Origin: Myxacorys chilensis ATA2-1-KO14
GTDB taxonomy: Bacteria; Cyanobacteriota; Cyanobacteriia; Leptolyngbyales; Leptolyngbyaceae
Assembly: GCA_019359275.1 (NCBI GenBank)
Contig: JAHHHP010000063.1
Location: forward strand, 1 to 32,938
Length of the DNA: 32,938 nt
Direction of reading: 5' to 3'
The notes beneath the pieces are model-generated. The model was given only the letters and a program-made list of their open reading frames with translations, searched no databases and had not been told where the DNA came from. The position numbers and the translations under genes were made by a program. Numbering within the stretch: the stretch's first letter is position 1; every line of letters starts with the position of its first letter. This document shows, one piece after another, positions 7,198 to 15,928 of this stretch.

Positions 7198-8139
7198 ATG
7201 ACAGAGAACGAAACAACAGATGGCTGGGTGAGTTCTATTCCACTCGCGCCGGAGGGATTTAAATCAGGGTTCGTCGGCATTATTGGTCGCCCAAACGTGG
7301 GCAAGTCTACGCTGATGAATTATTTGGTCGGACAGAAAGTTGCGATTACCTCTCCCGTGGCGCAAACGACTCGCAACCGCTTGCGAGGCATTCTGACCAC
7401 GCCAGAAGCACAGATTATTTTTGTTGATACGCCCGGAATTCATAAACCCCACCATCAGTTGGGCGAAGTCTTGGTCAAGAATGCGAGGAGCGCGATCGCA
7501 TCGGTGGATATCGTGCTTTTTTTGGTCGATTGCTCGGTCGAGCTGGGGGGCGGCGATCGCTTCATCGTCAATCTGCTCACTGATGTCAAAAGCCCAGTGA
7601 TTCTCGGACTCAACAAAGCCGACCAGCAAGGGCATCCCTCGCTCGATCAAGACTACATTGACTTGGCAGCATCTCAAGGTTGGACGGTTGCTAAATTCTC
7701 GGCGCTCACTGGTGAAGGAGTCGAGCCACTCCAAGCTACTTTGATTGAGAACCTAGAACCCGGACCCTATTACTACCCGCCTGATCTCGTCACCGATCAG
7801 CCCGAACGTTTTATCATGGGCGAACTGATTCGCGAGCAAATTCTGCTGCACACTCGCGAAGAAGTGCCGCATTCTGTTGCGATCGCGATCGAGCGTGTTC
7901 AGGAAGAACCCCATATCACTCGCGTCTCTGCGGCCATTAATGTCGAGCGTTCCTCTCAGAAAGGCATTTTGATTGGCAAAGGAGGAACGATGTTAAAAAC
8001 TGTCGGGTCTGCGGCTCGTGAACAAATCCAAAAACTGATCGAGGGTAAAGTGCATCTAGAACTATTTGTGAAGGTGCAACCGAAATGGCGTCAGTCTCGC
8101 ACGCGCCTTGCCGAATTCGGCTACCGCGTTGAAGAGTAG
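7198..8139 (+). CDS. era: GTPase Era
   Basis: The GTPase acts in maturation of 16S rRNA and assembly of the 30S ribosomal subunit. The 313-residue protein has the G1 loop GRPNVGKS, the G2 region QTTRNRLRG, G3 DTPG and G4 NKAD, followed by the C-terminal KH RNA-binding domain with ERSSQKGILIGKGG and a VKVQPKWR tail. I chose the ATG at 7198 because AAAAGGA lies just before it; the open frame starts further upstream at a TTG (7141) without a site. The N-terminal extension of about 24 residues before GFVGIIGRP is moderately longer than in E. coli. Confidence 0.94.
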   Translation: MTENETTDGWVSSIPLAPEGFKSGFVGIIGRPNVGKSTLMNYLVGQKVAITSPVAQTTRNRLRGILTTPEAQIIFVDTPGIHKPHHQLGEVLVKNARSAIASVDIVLFLVDCSVELGGGDRFIVNLLTDVKSPVILGLNKADQQGHPSLDQDYIDLAASQGWTVAKFSALTGEGVEPLQATLIENLEPGPYYYPPDLVTDQPERFIMGELIREQILLHTREEVPHSVAIAIERVQEEPHITRVSAAINVERSSQKGILIGKGGTMLKTVGSAAREQIQKLIEGKVHLELFVKVQPKWRQSRTRLAEFGYRVEE

Positions 8140-8599
8140 CTCACTATAGGGCATCTGGATCGATTCTCTTTGTCGTAGTCGTTCTACTTACATCCTGTCG
8201 AAAATAGGTATTTTTTGCACTCGGCAAGAACTGTGAACTTCAGAAAATGAATGGATCAATCCATCTCAAACGCAGATTTGAGATGGATTGATGTGTAGCA
8301 GTTTGTAACAGAAACTCAACTTAAATGAAGCACATTTACCTGGTTTTACAAACTGGTTTTACTAGAGCCAGATAGTTAGCGCTTTATTGATCCTTTTATA
8401 TTAAGTTTCGATTCATTTTTCAGCTTTAGATCCTAAGAAATTTGGAAATAGTTCCTAACTCTTGAAAATCGTTCTAGGATGCGAGTATTGTCCCTATTGA
8501 TCTGTGAATTGCTGCAAAAAATTTGACGAGTAATATTTCGTTGATGAAGTTTATTGGTCAGCACTCCAGTACACCAAGATCCATTATCAGGAGAAGTTC
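8140..8599. other. Intergenic region between era and pntA with a 16-bp hairpin
   Basis: No gene seen. At 8191-8216 there is a motif, CATCCTGTCG...AGGTATT, that recurs at 11815-11838. At 8255-8292 a perfect 16-bp stem with a 6-base loop is the best candidate for the era transcript end, listed separately. The remaining 300 bases to pntA are AT-rich and must contain the pntA promoter and leader; I see no clear consensus boxes. Confidence 0.6.
8255..8292 (+). terminator. Perfect 16-bp stem-loop after era
   Basis: ATCAATCCATCTCAAA pairs perfectly with TTTGAGATGGATTGAT around the loop CGCAGA. It lies 115 bases after the era stop. There is no T-run after it, so it could be a Rho-independent-like 3' end stabiliser rather than a classical terminator. 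Confidence 0.5.
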
Positions 8600-10207
8600 A
8601 TGACGATCGCGCTGGATCAGCAAACGCATAGTGAGCATCCTTCAATTGACCCTTCAAAACCTTGTCGGAAAATTGGCATTCCTAAAGAGATTGCAACCAA
8701 CGAATGTCGAGTCGCAGCAACGCCCGATACCGCAAAGATTCTTCAAAAATATGGGTTTGAAGTATGGGTTGAATCTGGAGCAGGAGATGCCGCTAATTTT
8801 TCTGATCAGGCTTTTGAAGAAGCTGGCTGTCATATTGTTTCTGATCCCCAAACGCTGTGGGCAGAATCAGATTTAATCCTCAAAGTTCGTCCTCCCGCTT
8901 GGCATTCTGGTGTGAACAAGCACGAAACAGAATTGCTGCGAGAAAACGGGACATTAATTAGTTTTATTTGGGCTGCCCAAAATGCTGAACTGGTGCAGCA
9001 ACTTGCGACCCGTAAGGCAACCGTCTTAGCGATGGATGCGGTGCCGCGCATTAGTCGGGCGCAAAAATTGGATGCTCTTAGTTCAATGGCAAATATTGCA
9101 GGCTACCGTGCTGTAATTGAAGCCGCAGAGCATTTCGGACGCTTCTTTACAGGGCAGATTACCGCTGCCGGAAAAGTACCGCCTGCAAAAGTGCTGATTA
9201 TTGGCGCAGGTGTGGCAGGATTAGCTGCGATCGGAACCGCGAGAGGATTGGGTGCGATCGTTAGAGCCTTCGATACCCGTCCGGTGGTGAAAGAGCAGGT
9301 TCAAAGCATGGGCGCAGAGTTTCTAGAGCTTCAGTTTGAGGAAGACGGCTCTGGGGAAGGGGGTTATGCCAAAACCATGAGTCCCGAATTTATCAAAGCT
9401 GAGATGGAACTGTTTGCGGATCAAGCAAAAGACGTAGACATCATCATTACCACGGCGCTGATTCCGGGCAAAAAAGCTCCGACGTTGATCACGAGAGAAA
9501 TGGTCGAGAGCATGAAAGACGGCTCTGTGATCGTTGATATGGCGGCAGAGCAGGGCGGGAACTGCGAAGTGACCAAGCCTAATGAAATCTATAAGTATCA
9601 AGGCGTCACGATTATTGGATTAACCGATCTGCCAAGCCGAATGGCGTCGCAGTCGAGTCAGCTTTATGGCAAAAACCTATGTCACTTGTTGGATGACATG
9701 GGCAGAAACGAAAACTACCGGGTTGATCTGGCAGACGAGGTGATTCGAGGTGCGTTGGTGGTGCATCAGGGCGAAGTGATGCCGCCGCCGCCAAGACCTT
9801 CCGCCCCGCCTGCACCCAAACCCGCTACCATCTCATCTCAGGTCGAAACGCCGCAAGTGAGTCGGCAGACACCTCAGTGGATCTGGGCAGTTCTGATTGG
9901 GGCGGTGTTAGTCGGAATCGGCGCGATCGCACCTCCTTCATTCCTGTCTCACTTCACCGTCTTTGTTCTCGCCTGCTTTATTGGCTGGCAGGTGATTTGG
10001 AACGTTAAACCCGCTCTCCACACGCCATTGATGAGTGTCACGAACGCCATTAGCGGCATCATCATCATCGGGGGAATGCTGCAAATTTCAGGCGCGCTCA
10101 CGTCAGCGACAACAATTTTAGGCGCGATCGCAATTCTGGTTGGAACCATCAATATCGTGGGTGGTTTCTTGGTCACACAACGAATGCTCAAAATGTTCCA
10201 GAAATAG
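8600..10207 (+). CDS. pntA: Proton-translocating NAD(P) transhydrogenase, alpha subunit (fused PntA)
   Basis: With PntB it couples hydride transfer between NADH and NADP to proton movement across the membrane. The 535-residue protein has the soluble NAD-binding domain I (about 20-395), with IPKEIATNECRVAATP, the dinucleotide loop GAGVAGLAAIG and DMAAEQGGNCE. A proline-rich linker (PPPPRPSAPPAPKP) follows, then C-terminal membrane helices (about 430-535, domain II part). The complete fused form is as in Synechocystis, not split into two genes as in some bacteria. AGGAG precedes the ATG. It is followed after 10 bases by pntB, forming an operon. Confidence 0.96.
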   Translation: MTIALDQQTHSEHPSIDPSKPCRKIGIPKEIATNECRVAATPDTAKILQKYGFEVWVESGAGDAANFSDQAFEEAGCHIVSDPQTLWAESDLILKVRPPAWHSGVNKHETELLRENGTLISFIWAAQNAELVQQLATRKATVLAMDAVPRISRAQKLDALSSMANIAGYRAVIEAAEHFGRFFTGQITAAGKVPPAKVLIIGAGVAGLAAIGTARGLGAIVRAFDTRPVVKEQVQSMGAEFLELQFEEDGSGEGGYAKTMSPEFIKAEMELFADQAKDVDIIITTALIPGKKAPTLITREMVESMKDGSVIVDMAAEQGGNCEVTKPNEIYKYQGVTIIGLTDLPSRMASQSSQLYGKNLCHLLDDMGRNENYRVDLADEVIRGALVVHQGEVMPPPPRPSAPPAPKPATISSQVETPQVSRQTPQWIWAVLIGAVLVGIGAIAPPSFLSHFTVFVLACFIGWQVIWNVKPALHTPLMSVTNAISGIIIIGGMLQISGALTSATTILGAIAILVGTINIVGGFLVTQRMLKMFQK

Positions 10208-10217
10208 GGAGAGGACA

Positions 10218-11615
10218 ATGACCGATAGTATTTCTAACGTCGCTTACATTGCGGCGAGTGCCCTCTTCATCATGAGTTTGGGCGGCTTGTCAAATCAAGA
10301 AACGGCCAAGAAAGGCAACATTTACGGCATTGCTGGAATGGTCGTTGCCTTCATCGCGACGATTATTAGAAGTGATGTCACGGGCTATGGAATTCTCGCC
10401 ACAGCAATTCTTCCGGGTGCGATCGTCGGTGCGATTCTTGCCGCACGCGTTGCAATGACCGAAATGCCAGAACTGGTGGCAATGCTACATAGTTTCGTCG
10501 GACTGGCGGCAGTTCTGGTGGGCATTGCTAATTACCTCAGCCCGCAATCCTTGACCGGAGCGGAAGCCACAATTCACGAAGTTGAAATTTTTGTAGGGGT
10601 CTTCATTGGCGCGGTCACGTTTACCGGATCAATCATTGCCTTTGGAAAACTGCGCGGATTGATTAGCAGTAAGCCGCTCACATTGCCTGCTCGACACCTT
10701 CTTAACATTGGCATGTTAATCGCTTGTGTTTGGCTGGGGCAGCAGTTTTTAGGAGAAGGAATCCTATCTGGACTGCAAGCATTAGTAATCATGAGCGCGA
10801 TCGCAGGGGTGCTAGGACTCCATCTCGTCTTGGGAATTGGCGGCGCAGATATGCCTGTTGTCATTTCGATGCTTAACAGCTATTCGGGCTGGGCCGCTGC
10901 CGCCGCTGGCTTTATGCTCTCTAACGATCTGTTGATCATTACGGGTGCGTTAGTGGGCAGCAGTGGTGCGATTCTGAGCTACATCATGTGCAAAGCGATG
11001 AATCGATCGTTTATCAGTGTCATTCTCGGCGGCTTTGGCACCGGTGGATCGAGCACTACAGAGGCGATCGCAGGCGAAGCAAAATCGATTTCTGTAGACG
11101 AAACGATCGAGGCGCTAGAAAACGCGAATAGCGTCATCATCGTTCCCGGTTATGGAATGGCCGTGGCACAAGCGCAGCATCCGATTTCTGAAATTACAAA
11201 ACGATTGCGCGATCGCGGCGTCAATGTCCGCTTTGGCATTCACCCTGTCGCAGGTCGTTTGCCAGGTCATATGAACGTCCTGCTTGCTGAAGCGAATGTG
11301 CCGTACGACATCGTGCTGGAAATGGAAGAAATCAACGATGATTTTCCTCAAACCGATGTGGTGTTGGTGATTGGAGCCAACGATACGGTGAATCCGAGTG
11401 CGATGGAACCTGGCAGCGCGATCGCTGGAATGCCCGTTCTCGAAGTGTGGAAAGCCAAGCAAGTCATCGTGCTGAAGCGCAGTATGGCCAGCGGCTATGC
11501 AGGCGTTGAGAACCCGCTTTTCTACAAAGAAAACACTCGTATGCTTTTTGGTGATGCAAAGAAAAACGCAGATGCTGTTCTGAGTCAGTTAGGCGTTTTA
11601 GAACTTGCCAAATAA
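10218..11615 (+). CDS. pntB: Proton-translocating NAD(P) transhydrogenase, beta subunit
   Basis: The 465-residue subunit carries most of membrane domain II in its N-terminal half (many helices, about residues 5-270) and the NADP-binding domain III at the C-terminus, with VIIVPGYGMAVAQAQ, GIHPVAGRLPGHMNVL, VLVIGANDTVNPSA and KRSMASGYAGVENPLF. I start it at the ATG at 10218, which has GGGAGAGGA just before it and lies 10 bases after pntA; the frame is open further upstream but only inside pntA. A strong terminator follows the gene. Confidence 0.96.
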   Translation: MTDSISNVAYIAASALFIMSLGGLSNQETAKKGNIYGIAGMVVAFIATIIRSDVTGYGILATAILPGAIVGAILAARVAMTEMPELVAMLHSFVGLAAVLVGIANYLSPQSLTGAEATIHEVEIFVGVFIGAVTFTGSIIAFGKLRGLISSKPLTLPARHLLNIGMLIACVWLGQQFLGEGILSGLQALVIMSAIAGVLGLHLVLGIGGADMPVVISMLNSYSGWAAAAAGFMLSNDLLIITGALVGSSGAILSYIMCKAMNRSFISVILGGFGTGGSSTTEAIAGEAKSISVDETIEALENANSVIIVPGYGMAVAQAQHPISEITKRLRDRGVNVRFGIHPVAGRLPGHMNVLLAEANVPYDIVLEMEEINDDFPQTDVVLVIGANDTVNPSAMEPGSAIAGMPVLEVWKAKQVIVLKRSMASGYAGVENPLFYKENTRMLFGDAKKNADAVLSQLGVLELAK

Positions 11616-11687
11616 CCTGTTGCGCTCAAGGAGAGGCAACCGCAAAGGCAAATAAGCTTTTGTGTTTCTGTCCGTTAGTCATGGTTG

Positions 11688-11726
11688 AACGCCTGTTTTA
11701 GATGAACTCTAAATAGGCGTTTTTTT
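11688..11726 (+). terminator. Rho-independent terminator of pntAB
   Basis: AACGCCTGTTT pairs with AAATAGGCGTT (11 pairs, one G-T), loop of about 12 bases, followed directly by a run of seven T (11720-11726). It lies 72 bases after the pntB stop and is the clearest intrinsic terminator in the window. Confidence 0.85.
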
Positions 11727-11852
11727 AGTGTCTAATCAAATAAAATAAATTCGATTTGTCCGTTATGCAAAGATCTTCGATTTCTAACCCTACCTAGCGG
11801 ATAATGACCAAAAACATCCTGTCGCAAGGCAGGTATTCTACAGTGTGAGGAC

Positions 11853-13013
11853 ATGACCCATCATCAAATGACTCATCAAGATCCTGTCGGTCAGCCTTCA
11901 AGTCATCTAACTGCGATTGGCTTTGCCAAGCTCCAAAGAATCGCAGCTCAATTTGCTTCTGGAGCCGCTATTACTACTGTGCAAGCGTTTGGCAGCGGCA
12001 ATATTAACGATACATTTTTGGTAACGGTTAAGAATATCAGTCAACCCCGCTTTGTGCTGCAACGCATCAATACTCATGTCTTTCGTCAACCCCAACTGGT
12101 CATGCAGAACATGAGCATTTTCACTTGCCATGTCCGCGATCGTTTGCAGCGTTCTCCGCTGGCGCGTCGTTGGGAAGTGCCACGGGTGCTGTTGACTCAT
12201 GAAGGATGCGATCACTGGATTGACGCTGATGGAGCAGTTTGGCGAGCGATTAGTTTTATTGAAGGATCAGAGTCATTTGACGCAATGCATGACGTGGATC
12301 ATGCAAAAGAAGTCGGCTATGCCTTGGGCATGTTTCACAGCTTGATCAGCGACCTGCCGCCCGATCAATTAGCCGACACGTTAGAAGGCTTTCACATCAC
12401 GCCGCGCTATCTTCAGCAGTACCATCAGGTGTTAGCGACAACAACGGTGAACCTATCTCCAGAAGTGACGTACGGGTTGCAGTTTGTGCGCGATCGCGCG
12501 GAGTGGTGTTCGGTTCTTGAGCACGCTAAAGCGGTTGGCAAACTGCCGCTTCGACTGATGCACGGAGATCCAAAGGTGAACAATGTTATGTTTGATTGCT
12601 CAACTGGAAAAGCCGTTAGCGTCATCGATCTCGATACTGTCAAACCGGGATTAGTGCATTATGACATTGGCGATTGCCTGCGATCGGGTTGCAATCCGAT
12701 CGGCGAAGAAACGGAGCAGTGGGAGACGGTTTACTTCGAGCCTGACCTCTGCCAAGGTATTTTACAAGGCTATCTTTCGGTGGCAAAAGCCTTTTTGACC
12801 AATCACGATTACGATTATCTATTTGATGCAATTCGACTCATTGCGTTTGAGCTAGGACTAAGATTTTTGACCGATCATTTAGCGGGCAACGTCTATTTCA
12901 AGGTCAAGCATCGAGATCACAATTTGATGCGAGCCTTGGTTCAGTTTCAACTAACTCAGAGTATTGAATCTCAAGAAACAGTGATTCGCTCTCTCATTGC
13001 GGAGATGCGATGA
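11853..13013 (+). CDS. Aminoglycoside phosphotransferase-fold kinase (possible sugar kinase)
   Basis: The 386-residue protein has the small-molecule kinase fold: an N-terminal lobe with GSGNINDTFLV, the catalytic loop LMHGDPKVNNVMFD (H237, D239, N244) and the metal-binding VIDLDT about 20 residues later. This pattern, especially the GSGNINDTF start and DLDT, resembles N-acetylhexosamine 1-kinase-like members more than antibiotic-resistance enzymes, so a metabolic sugar kinase is my preferred guess. No resistance function is implied. The ATG at 11853 has GAGG close before it. The next gene starts within its stop codon (ATGA), so the two are translationally coupled. Confidence 0.85.
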   Translation: MTHHQMTHQDPVGQPSSHLTAIGFAKLQRIAAQFASGAAITTVQAFGSGNINDTFLVTVKNISQPRFVLQRINTHVFRQPQLVMQNMSIFTCHVRDRLQRSPLARRWEVPRVLLTHEGCDHWIDADGAVWRAISFIEGSESFDAMHDVDHAKEVGYALGMFHSLISDLPPDQLADTLEGFHITPRYLQQYHQVLATTTVNLSPEVTYGLQFVRDRAEWCSVLEHAKAVGKLPLRLMHGDPKVNNVMFDCSTGKAVSVIDLDTVKPGLVHYDIGDCLRSGCNPIGEETEQWETVYFEPDLCQGILQGYLSVAKAFLTNHDYDYLFDAIRLIAFELGLRFLTDHLAGNVYFKVKHRDHNLMRALVQFQLTQSIESQETVIRSLIAEMR

Positions 13014-13531
13014 ACGAGTTTTTACTGAAGCCTTTTTCACCTAGCGTTGATTTAACCATTACAGGCAGCATTGAACGTCACAGTGCTAACCTCATGATTC
13101 GTTATGATCTACATGGTGATCTAACGGCAGTTGTGATTCCAAGTCCTACTCTGGCTGTGCGTCAGCATGACCTTTGGAAGACGACGTGTTTCGAGTTCTT
13201 TCTGGGTCTCAAGAATTCCAAGCAGTATTGGGAATTCAACCTCTCCCCTGCCGGACATTGGAATGTTTACCGATTTGATGGCTATCGGCAAGGAATGCAA
13301 GAGGAACTCGCGATCGCAGCGCTTCCGGTGGAGGTGCAGCAGACCTCTACCACGCTAATGCTGACGATCGCGCTGAATTTGGAGCAGCTTGAGTTAGCTG
13401 AGCAAAGTTTGGACGTTGCGATCGCATCTGTAGTTGAATCCAAGAGCGGTGAGATCACTTACTGGGCACTAACCCATCCTGAACTGGAAGCCGATTTTCA
13501 CCGCAGAGATAGCTTTCTCATTCAGTTGTGA
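13010..13531 (+). CDS. DOMON-like domain protein
   Basis: The 173-residue protein overlaps the kinase stop codon by 4 bases (ATGA). It has the features of the DOMON-like beta-sandwich group found in cyanobacteria: LWKTTCFEFFLG, YWEFNLSPAGHWNVYRFDGYR and, near the end, ITYWALTHP with FHRRDSFL. DOMON folds bind haem or sugars. Coupling to a probable sugar kinase would fit a carbohydrate-related role, but this is inference. No signal peptide is seen, so it is probably cytoplasmic. Confidence 0.85.
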   Translation: MNEFLLKPFSPSVDLTITGSIERHSANLMIRYDLHGDLTAVVIPSPTLAVRQHDLWKTTCFEFFLGLKNSKQYWEFNLSPAGHWNVYRFDGYRQGMQEELAIAALPVEVQQTSTTLMLTIALNLEQLELAEQSLDVAIASVVESKSGEITYWALTHPELEADFHRRDSFLIQL

Positions 13532-13640
13532 ACCCAAATATTCTCATAGGTGGACATAAAAACGGCCAATGTCAGATTTCAGAGTTCTTCAAGATCTGAG
13601 GATCGATGCCACTGTTGCGTAATTAACTTTAGCTGTCCAT

Positions 13641-14204
13641 TTATTCATCCAACACTAATTCCCACTCTGCCGCCTCAGCGTTCCAAGCTGGGCCATCAGT
13701 TTCACCCACCACAAACGGACCCCAATACCGTTGCGATCCATCTTGAGCAAAGGCAACGATCACATCCCCTTTCTTCAGCTTAATCTCGCGATTGGGTAAC
13801 GAAACGAGCAATCCTTCTGTACTTCCTTCTCCTGGCGCAAAATCCCAATGGGCAGGAGTCGCAAATCCGGTCGATGCCCCTTTACTTGCTTCTTTTTGGC
13901 GAGAACGCAATGCTACTCTGAGCGGGTGATCTGAGCGGTTGCGAATTCGCAATTTACCTTGGCGAGCGGCAGCTTCTGCGGGATCAGGCTTAGCCGCCGT
14001 CGTCACCTTAGAATTTGCAGGAGCACGGGTGGCTGGCGCGTCTGAAGGTTGAGTTTTGATCACCGGAACTCGATCCGATTCAGGCGGTAAAAACTCAATA
14101 CCAATCTGAAATCGTTGGAGGAGGAGCCACCCAGGGATGAGTAAGACCGCCGCCGCGATCGCGGCCTTGAGCGCAGGGTGCAGTTTGTTATTTATCGGTT
14201 TCAT
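13641..14204 (-). CDS. Conserved cyanobacterial hypothetical with one membrane anchor
   Basis: The 187-residue protein has an N-terminal helix (ALKAAIAAAVLLIPGWLLL, about 12-30), a flexible Ala/Pro/Thr/Ser linker (about 45-80) and a C-terminal domain starting GKLRIRNRSDHPLRVALRSR, with RYWGPFVVGE near the end. The topology suggests a membrane-anchored domain of beta type. I do not recognise a named family. The ATG at 14204 is preferred over an upstream TTG (14216). It is divergent from the Ycf20-like gene, about 120 bases apart. Confidence 0.75.
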   Translation of the reverse strand: MKPINNKLHPALKAAIAAAVLLIPGWLLLQRFQIGIEFLPPESDRVPVIKTQPSDAPATRAPANSKVTTAAKPDPAEAAARQGKLRIRNRSDHPLRVALRSRQKEASKGASTGFATPAHWDFAPGEGSTEGLLVSLPNREIKLKKGDVIVAFAQDGSQRYWGPFVVGETDGPAWNAEAAEWELVLDE

Positions 14205-14324
14205 CAGACCCCGCAACCTTTGATCAATCGTTGTACTTTAGTGATAACAAGCTTTAAGGCGATTGTGGGAAGATTTTTTGAGTAGATTTTTGAGTACAGT
14301 AGTTGTAAGTTGCCTCTAACCGCC

Positions 14325-14657
14325 ATGCAGAACACTCGCCTTAATACGTTGGTACAAACGACGACGAGACAAGCTGATCAACTGTTTCGCAATCCGTGGC
14401 GGCGCATCTCGCTGTTAGTGATTGGTCTGCTCCTCGGTTTTTTTGTCGGCAATGTGATGTCTACGACCGCTGGACAGCGCTCAGAGTTAGATGTAGTGGC
14501 AGCGCTGCTGATCGTGGCAGCGACCGAAGTCATCAGTCGCATCTTCTATGGCAGCCGTGGGCGATTTGGGCGATCGCTGGCTGCCGAATTCTTAAACGTT
14601 CTAAAAATTGGTGTAACTTACAGTTTGTTTTTAGAAGCGTTCAAACTAGGAAGCTAG
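14325..14657 (+). CDS. Ycf20-like (DUF565) membrane protein
   Basis: The 110-residue protein contains NPWRRISLLVIGLLLGFFVG, the first helix and its preceding motif, then a second helix and ISRIFYG followed by LNVLKIGVTYSLFLEAFKLGS, all typical of Ycf20/DUF565 proteins of cyanobacteria and plastids. A plant relative affects thermal dissipation of light energy; the cyanobacterial role is not clear. The ATG at 14325 matches the family start better than the TTG five codons upstream. It converges with the pentapeptide-repeat gene. Confidence 0.85.
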   Translation: MQNTRLNTLVQTTTRQADQLFRNPWRRISLLVIGLLLGFFVGNVMSTTAGQRSELDVVAALLIVAATEVISRIFYGSRGRFGRSLAAEFLNVLKIGVTYSLFLEAFKLGS

Positions 14658-14695
14658 GGGCGGCTATCTGTCCGTCCGTCCTTCGGTAACACACT

Positions 14696-15256
14696 TTAAG
14701 TGGCAAGCTGACCATCACCGCCTTCTAAGATAGTTCCGTCTAGATTCGTGTCTTGCAAATTTGCACCGCTCATCGTGGCTCGAATTAATTCGGCTTCACT
14801 TAGGTTGGCTTGATGCAAGTCAGCTACCGTCAGATCTGATCCGCTCAAATCAGCGGCTTCTAAATTCGCGCCGCTTAGATCGGCCTGAACCAGTTCAGCT
14901 TGTGACAGCGCTGCCTGAGACAAATTAGTCACTTTAAGATCGGCTTGACTTAAATTGGCTCGCTCTAAAATTGCTCCCTCTAGCACAGCTCCATCCAGCA
15001 CAGCATTACTTAAATCTGCGCCGCTGAGGTCGGCTCCACTCAAGTCTGCTTCAGCCAGATCAGCGCCACTGAGATCGGCCCCGCTGAGGTTAGCACGTTT
15101 CAAATTTGCTCTGTTTAGCGAGGCAGCGCTCAAAACGGCTCCGCTTAAATCCACCCCCTCTAACTGAGACTCGTTTAGGCTAATTGCACTGAACTCACGC
15201 TCACCTGCTTCGTACCGACGGACTAGTTCTTCCGCATTCATATCTTCCGCATTCAT
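14696..15256 (-). CDS. Pentapeptide-repeat protein
   Basis: After about 24 non-repetitive residues, the 186-residue protein is made almost entirely of A(D/N)LSX-type five-residue repeats (about 30 copies), such as ANLSGADLSGADLAEADLSG. These fold into a right-handed quadrilateral beta helix. No transmembrane segment or enzymatic domain accompanies it, and function cannot be assigned. The first 15 bases of the gene are duplicated, giving MNAEDMNAEE with two possible starts (15256 and 15241). The inner start restores the likely ancestral protein. Confidence 0.92.
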   Translation of the reverse strand: MNAEDMNAEELVRRYEAGEREFSAISLNESQLEGVDLSGAVLSAASLNRANLKRANLSGADLSGADLAEADLSGADLSGADLSNAVLDGAVLEGAILERANLSQADLKVTNLSQAALSQAELVQADLSGANLEAADLSGSDLTVADLHQANLSEAELIRATMSGANLQDTNLDGTILEGGDGQLAT

Positions 15257-15257
15257 A
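15228..15257. repeat. Perfect 15-bp tandem duplication over the start codon of the pentapeptide gene
   Basis: The unit TCTTCCGCATTCATA occurs twice in a row (15228-15242 and 15243-15257). It copies the ATG and the next four codons, so the gene has two in-frame starts. Confidence 0.9.
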
Positions 15258-15385
15258 ATTAATTCATTGTTAACAACGTGTGACCCGTGATTCTAGCGGT
15301 ATGGCGGACGATTTCTAGCTTTTAGAATAAGTCAAACTGTGACTTTAAGTGCCCATCTACAGACACACAAGCCTCATCAAATCAT

Positions 15386-15412
15386 AAAAATAGCCCTGAT
15401 CTAATCAGGGCT
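15386..15412 (-). terminator. Rho-independent terminator of the 114-residue hypothetical gene
   Basis: On the minus strand, AGCCCTGAT and ATCAGGGCT form a 9-bp stem with a very short loop (effectively 8 pairs with a 5-base loop), followed by ATTTTTA. It lies about 36 bases after the stop codon at 15448. Confidence 0.75.
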
Positions 15413-15447
15413 GCAAGTTATTGTGTAAATCTAACTAGCGGGCAAGT

Positions 15448-15792
15448 CTACTTGCTATGCTGTTGAATCCATAGCCTCAGTTCCGCTTCAGAGTCTGCAC
15501 AAACTTCTCGCCCAGTGCGAGGATCAATGGTATACCACCAGCGATCACTGCCATTCTCAAATCGATGGATAGGCTGAGCAGAACGATTGAAAAAAGATTG
15601 GATCAGCGCTTGCCAAGTCACAGTCGCTCTCTGCGTAGCGATGGGAGCCGTCACTTCTGCCTTCTCTCGTTCCAGTAGCTTAATCAGTTGAACATTATTC
15701 GCAGCTTTGGCCGCTTCCAGGCGATGCGCTAGGGAAGTCAAAATGTTATTTAGATGCTGATCGAACGTGTAGGAATAAGATGTGTTTGCCAT
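15448..15792 (-). CDS. Conserved cyanobacterial hypothetical protein
   Basis: The 114-residue protein starts MANTSYSYTFDQHLNNIL, has a predicted helical N-terminal half rich in Ala, Glu and Lys (about 10-50), and a C-terminal half with DRWWYTIDPRTGREVCADSEAEL. The WWYTIDPRTG phrase recurs in cyanobacterial short hypotheticals, but no function is known to me. It has its own terminator. The ATG at 15792 is preferred over a TTG at 15810. Confidence 0.75.
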   Translation of the reverse strand: MANTSYSYTFDQHLNNILTSLAHRLEAAKAANNVQLIKLLEREKAEVTAPIATQRATVTWQALIQSFFNRSAQPIHRFENGSDRWWYTIDPRTGREVCADSEAELRLWIQQHSK

Positions 15793-15928
15793 GACAGTCT
15801 GGTTTTGCAAGCGGTATTGCTGAGAGAGAAACTATTTCGCCTCTATAATCATATTATATTCTGTAGCGAGAACTACAAAAATCTCCCTTTTTACAGAAGG
15901 AAGCCGTTAATCTGCTCACCCCATTGGC

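Noticed and set aside
11853..13013. Antibiotic-resistance reading of the aminoglycoside phosphotransferase fold
   Set aside because: The fold is broad, and GSGNINDTF and VIDLDT point to a sugar-kinase-like subgroup; no mobile resistance context.
14955..15167. Plus-strand frame of regular SAPLRSAPLKS repeats
   Set aside because: It is the antisense of the pentapeptide-repeat gene; its regularity comes from the five-codon period of that gene.
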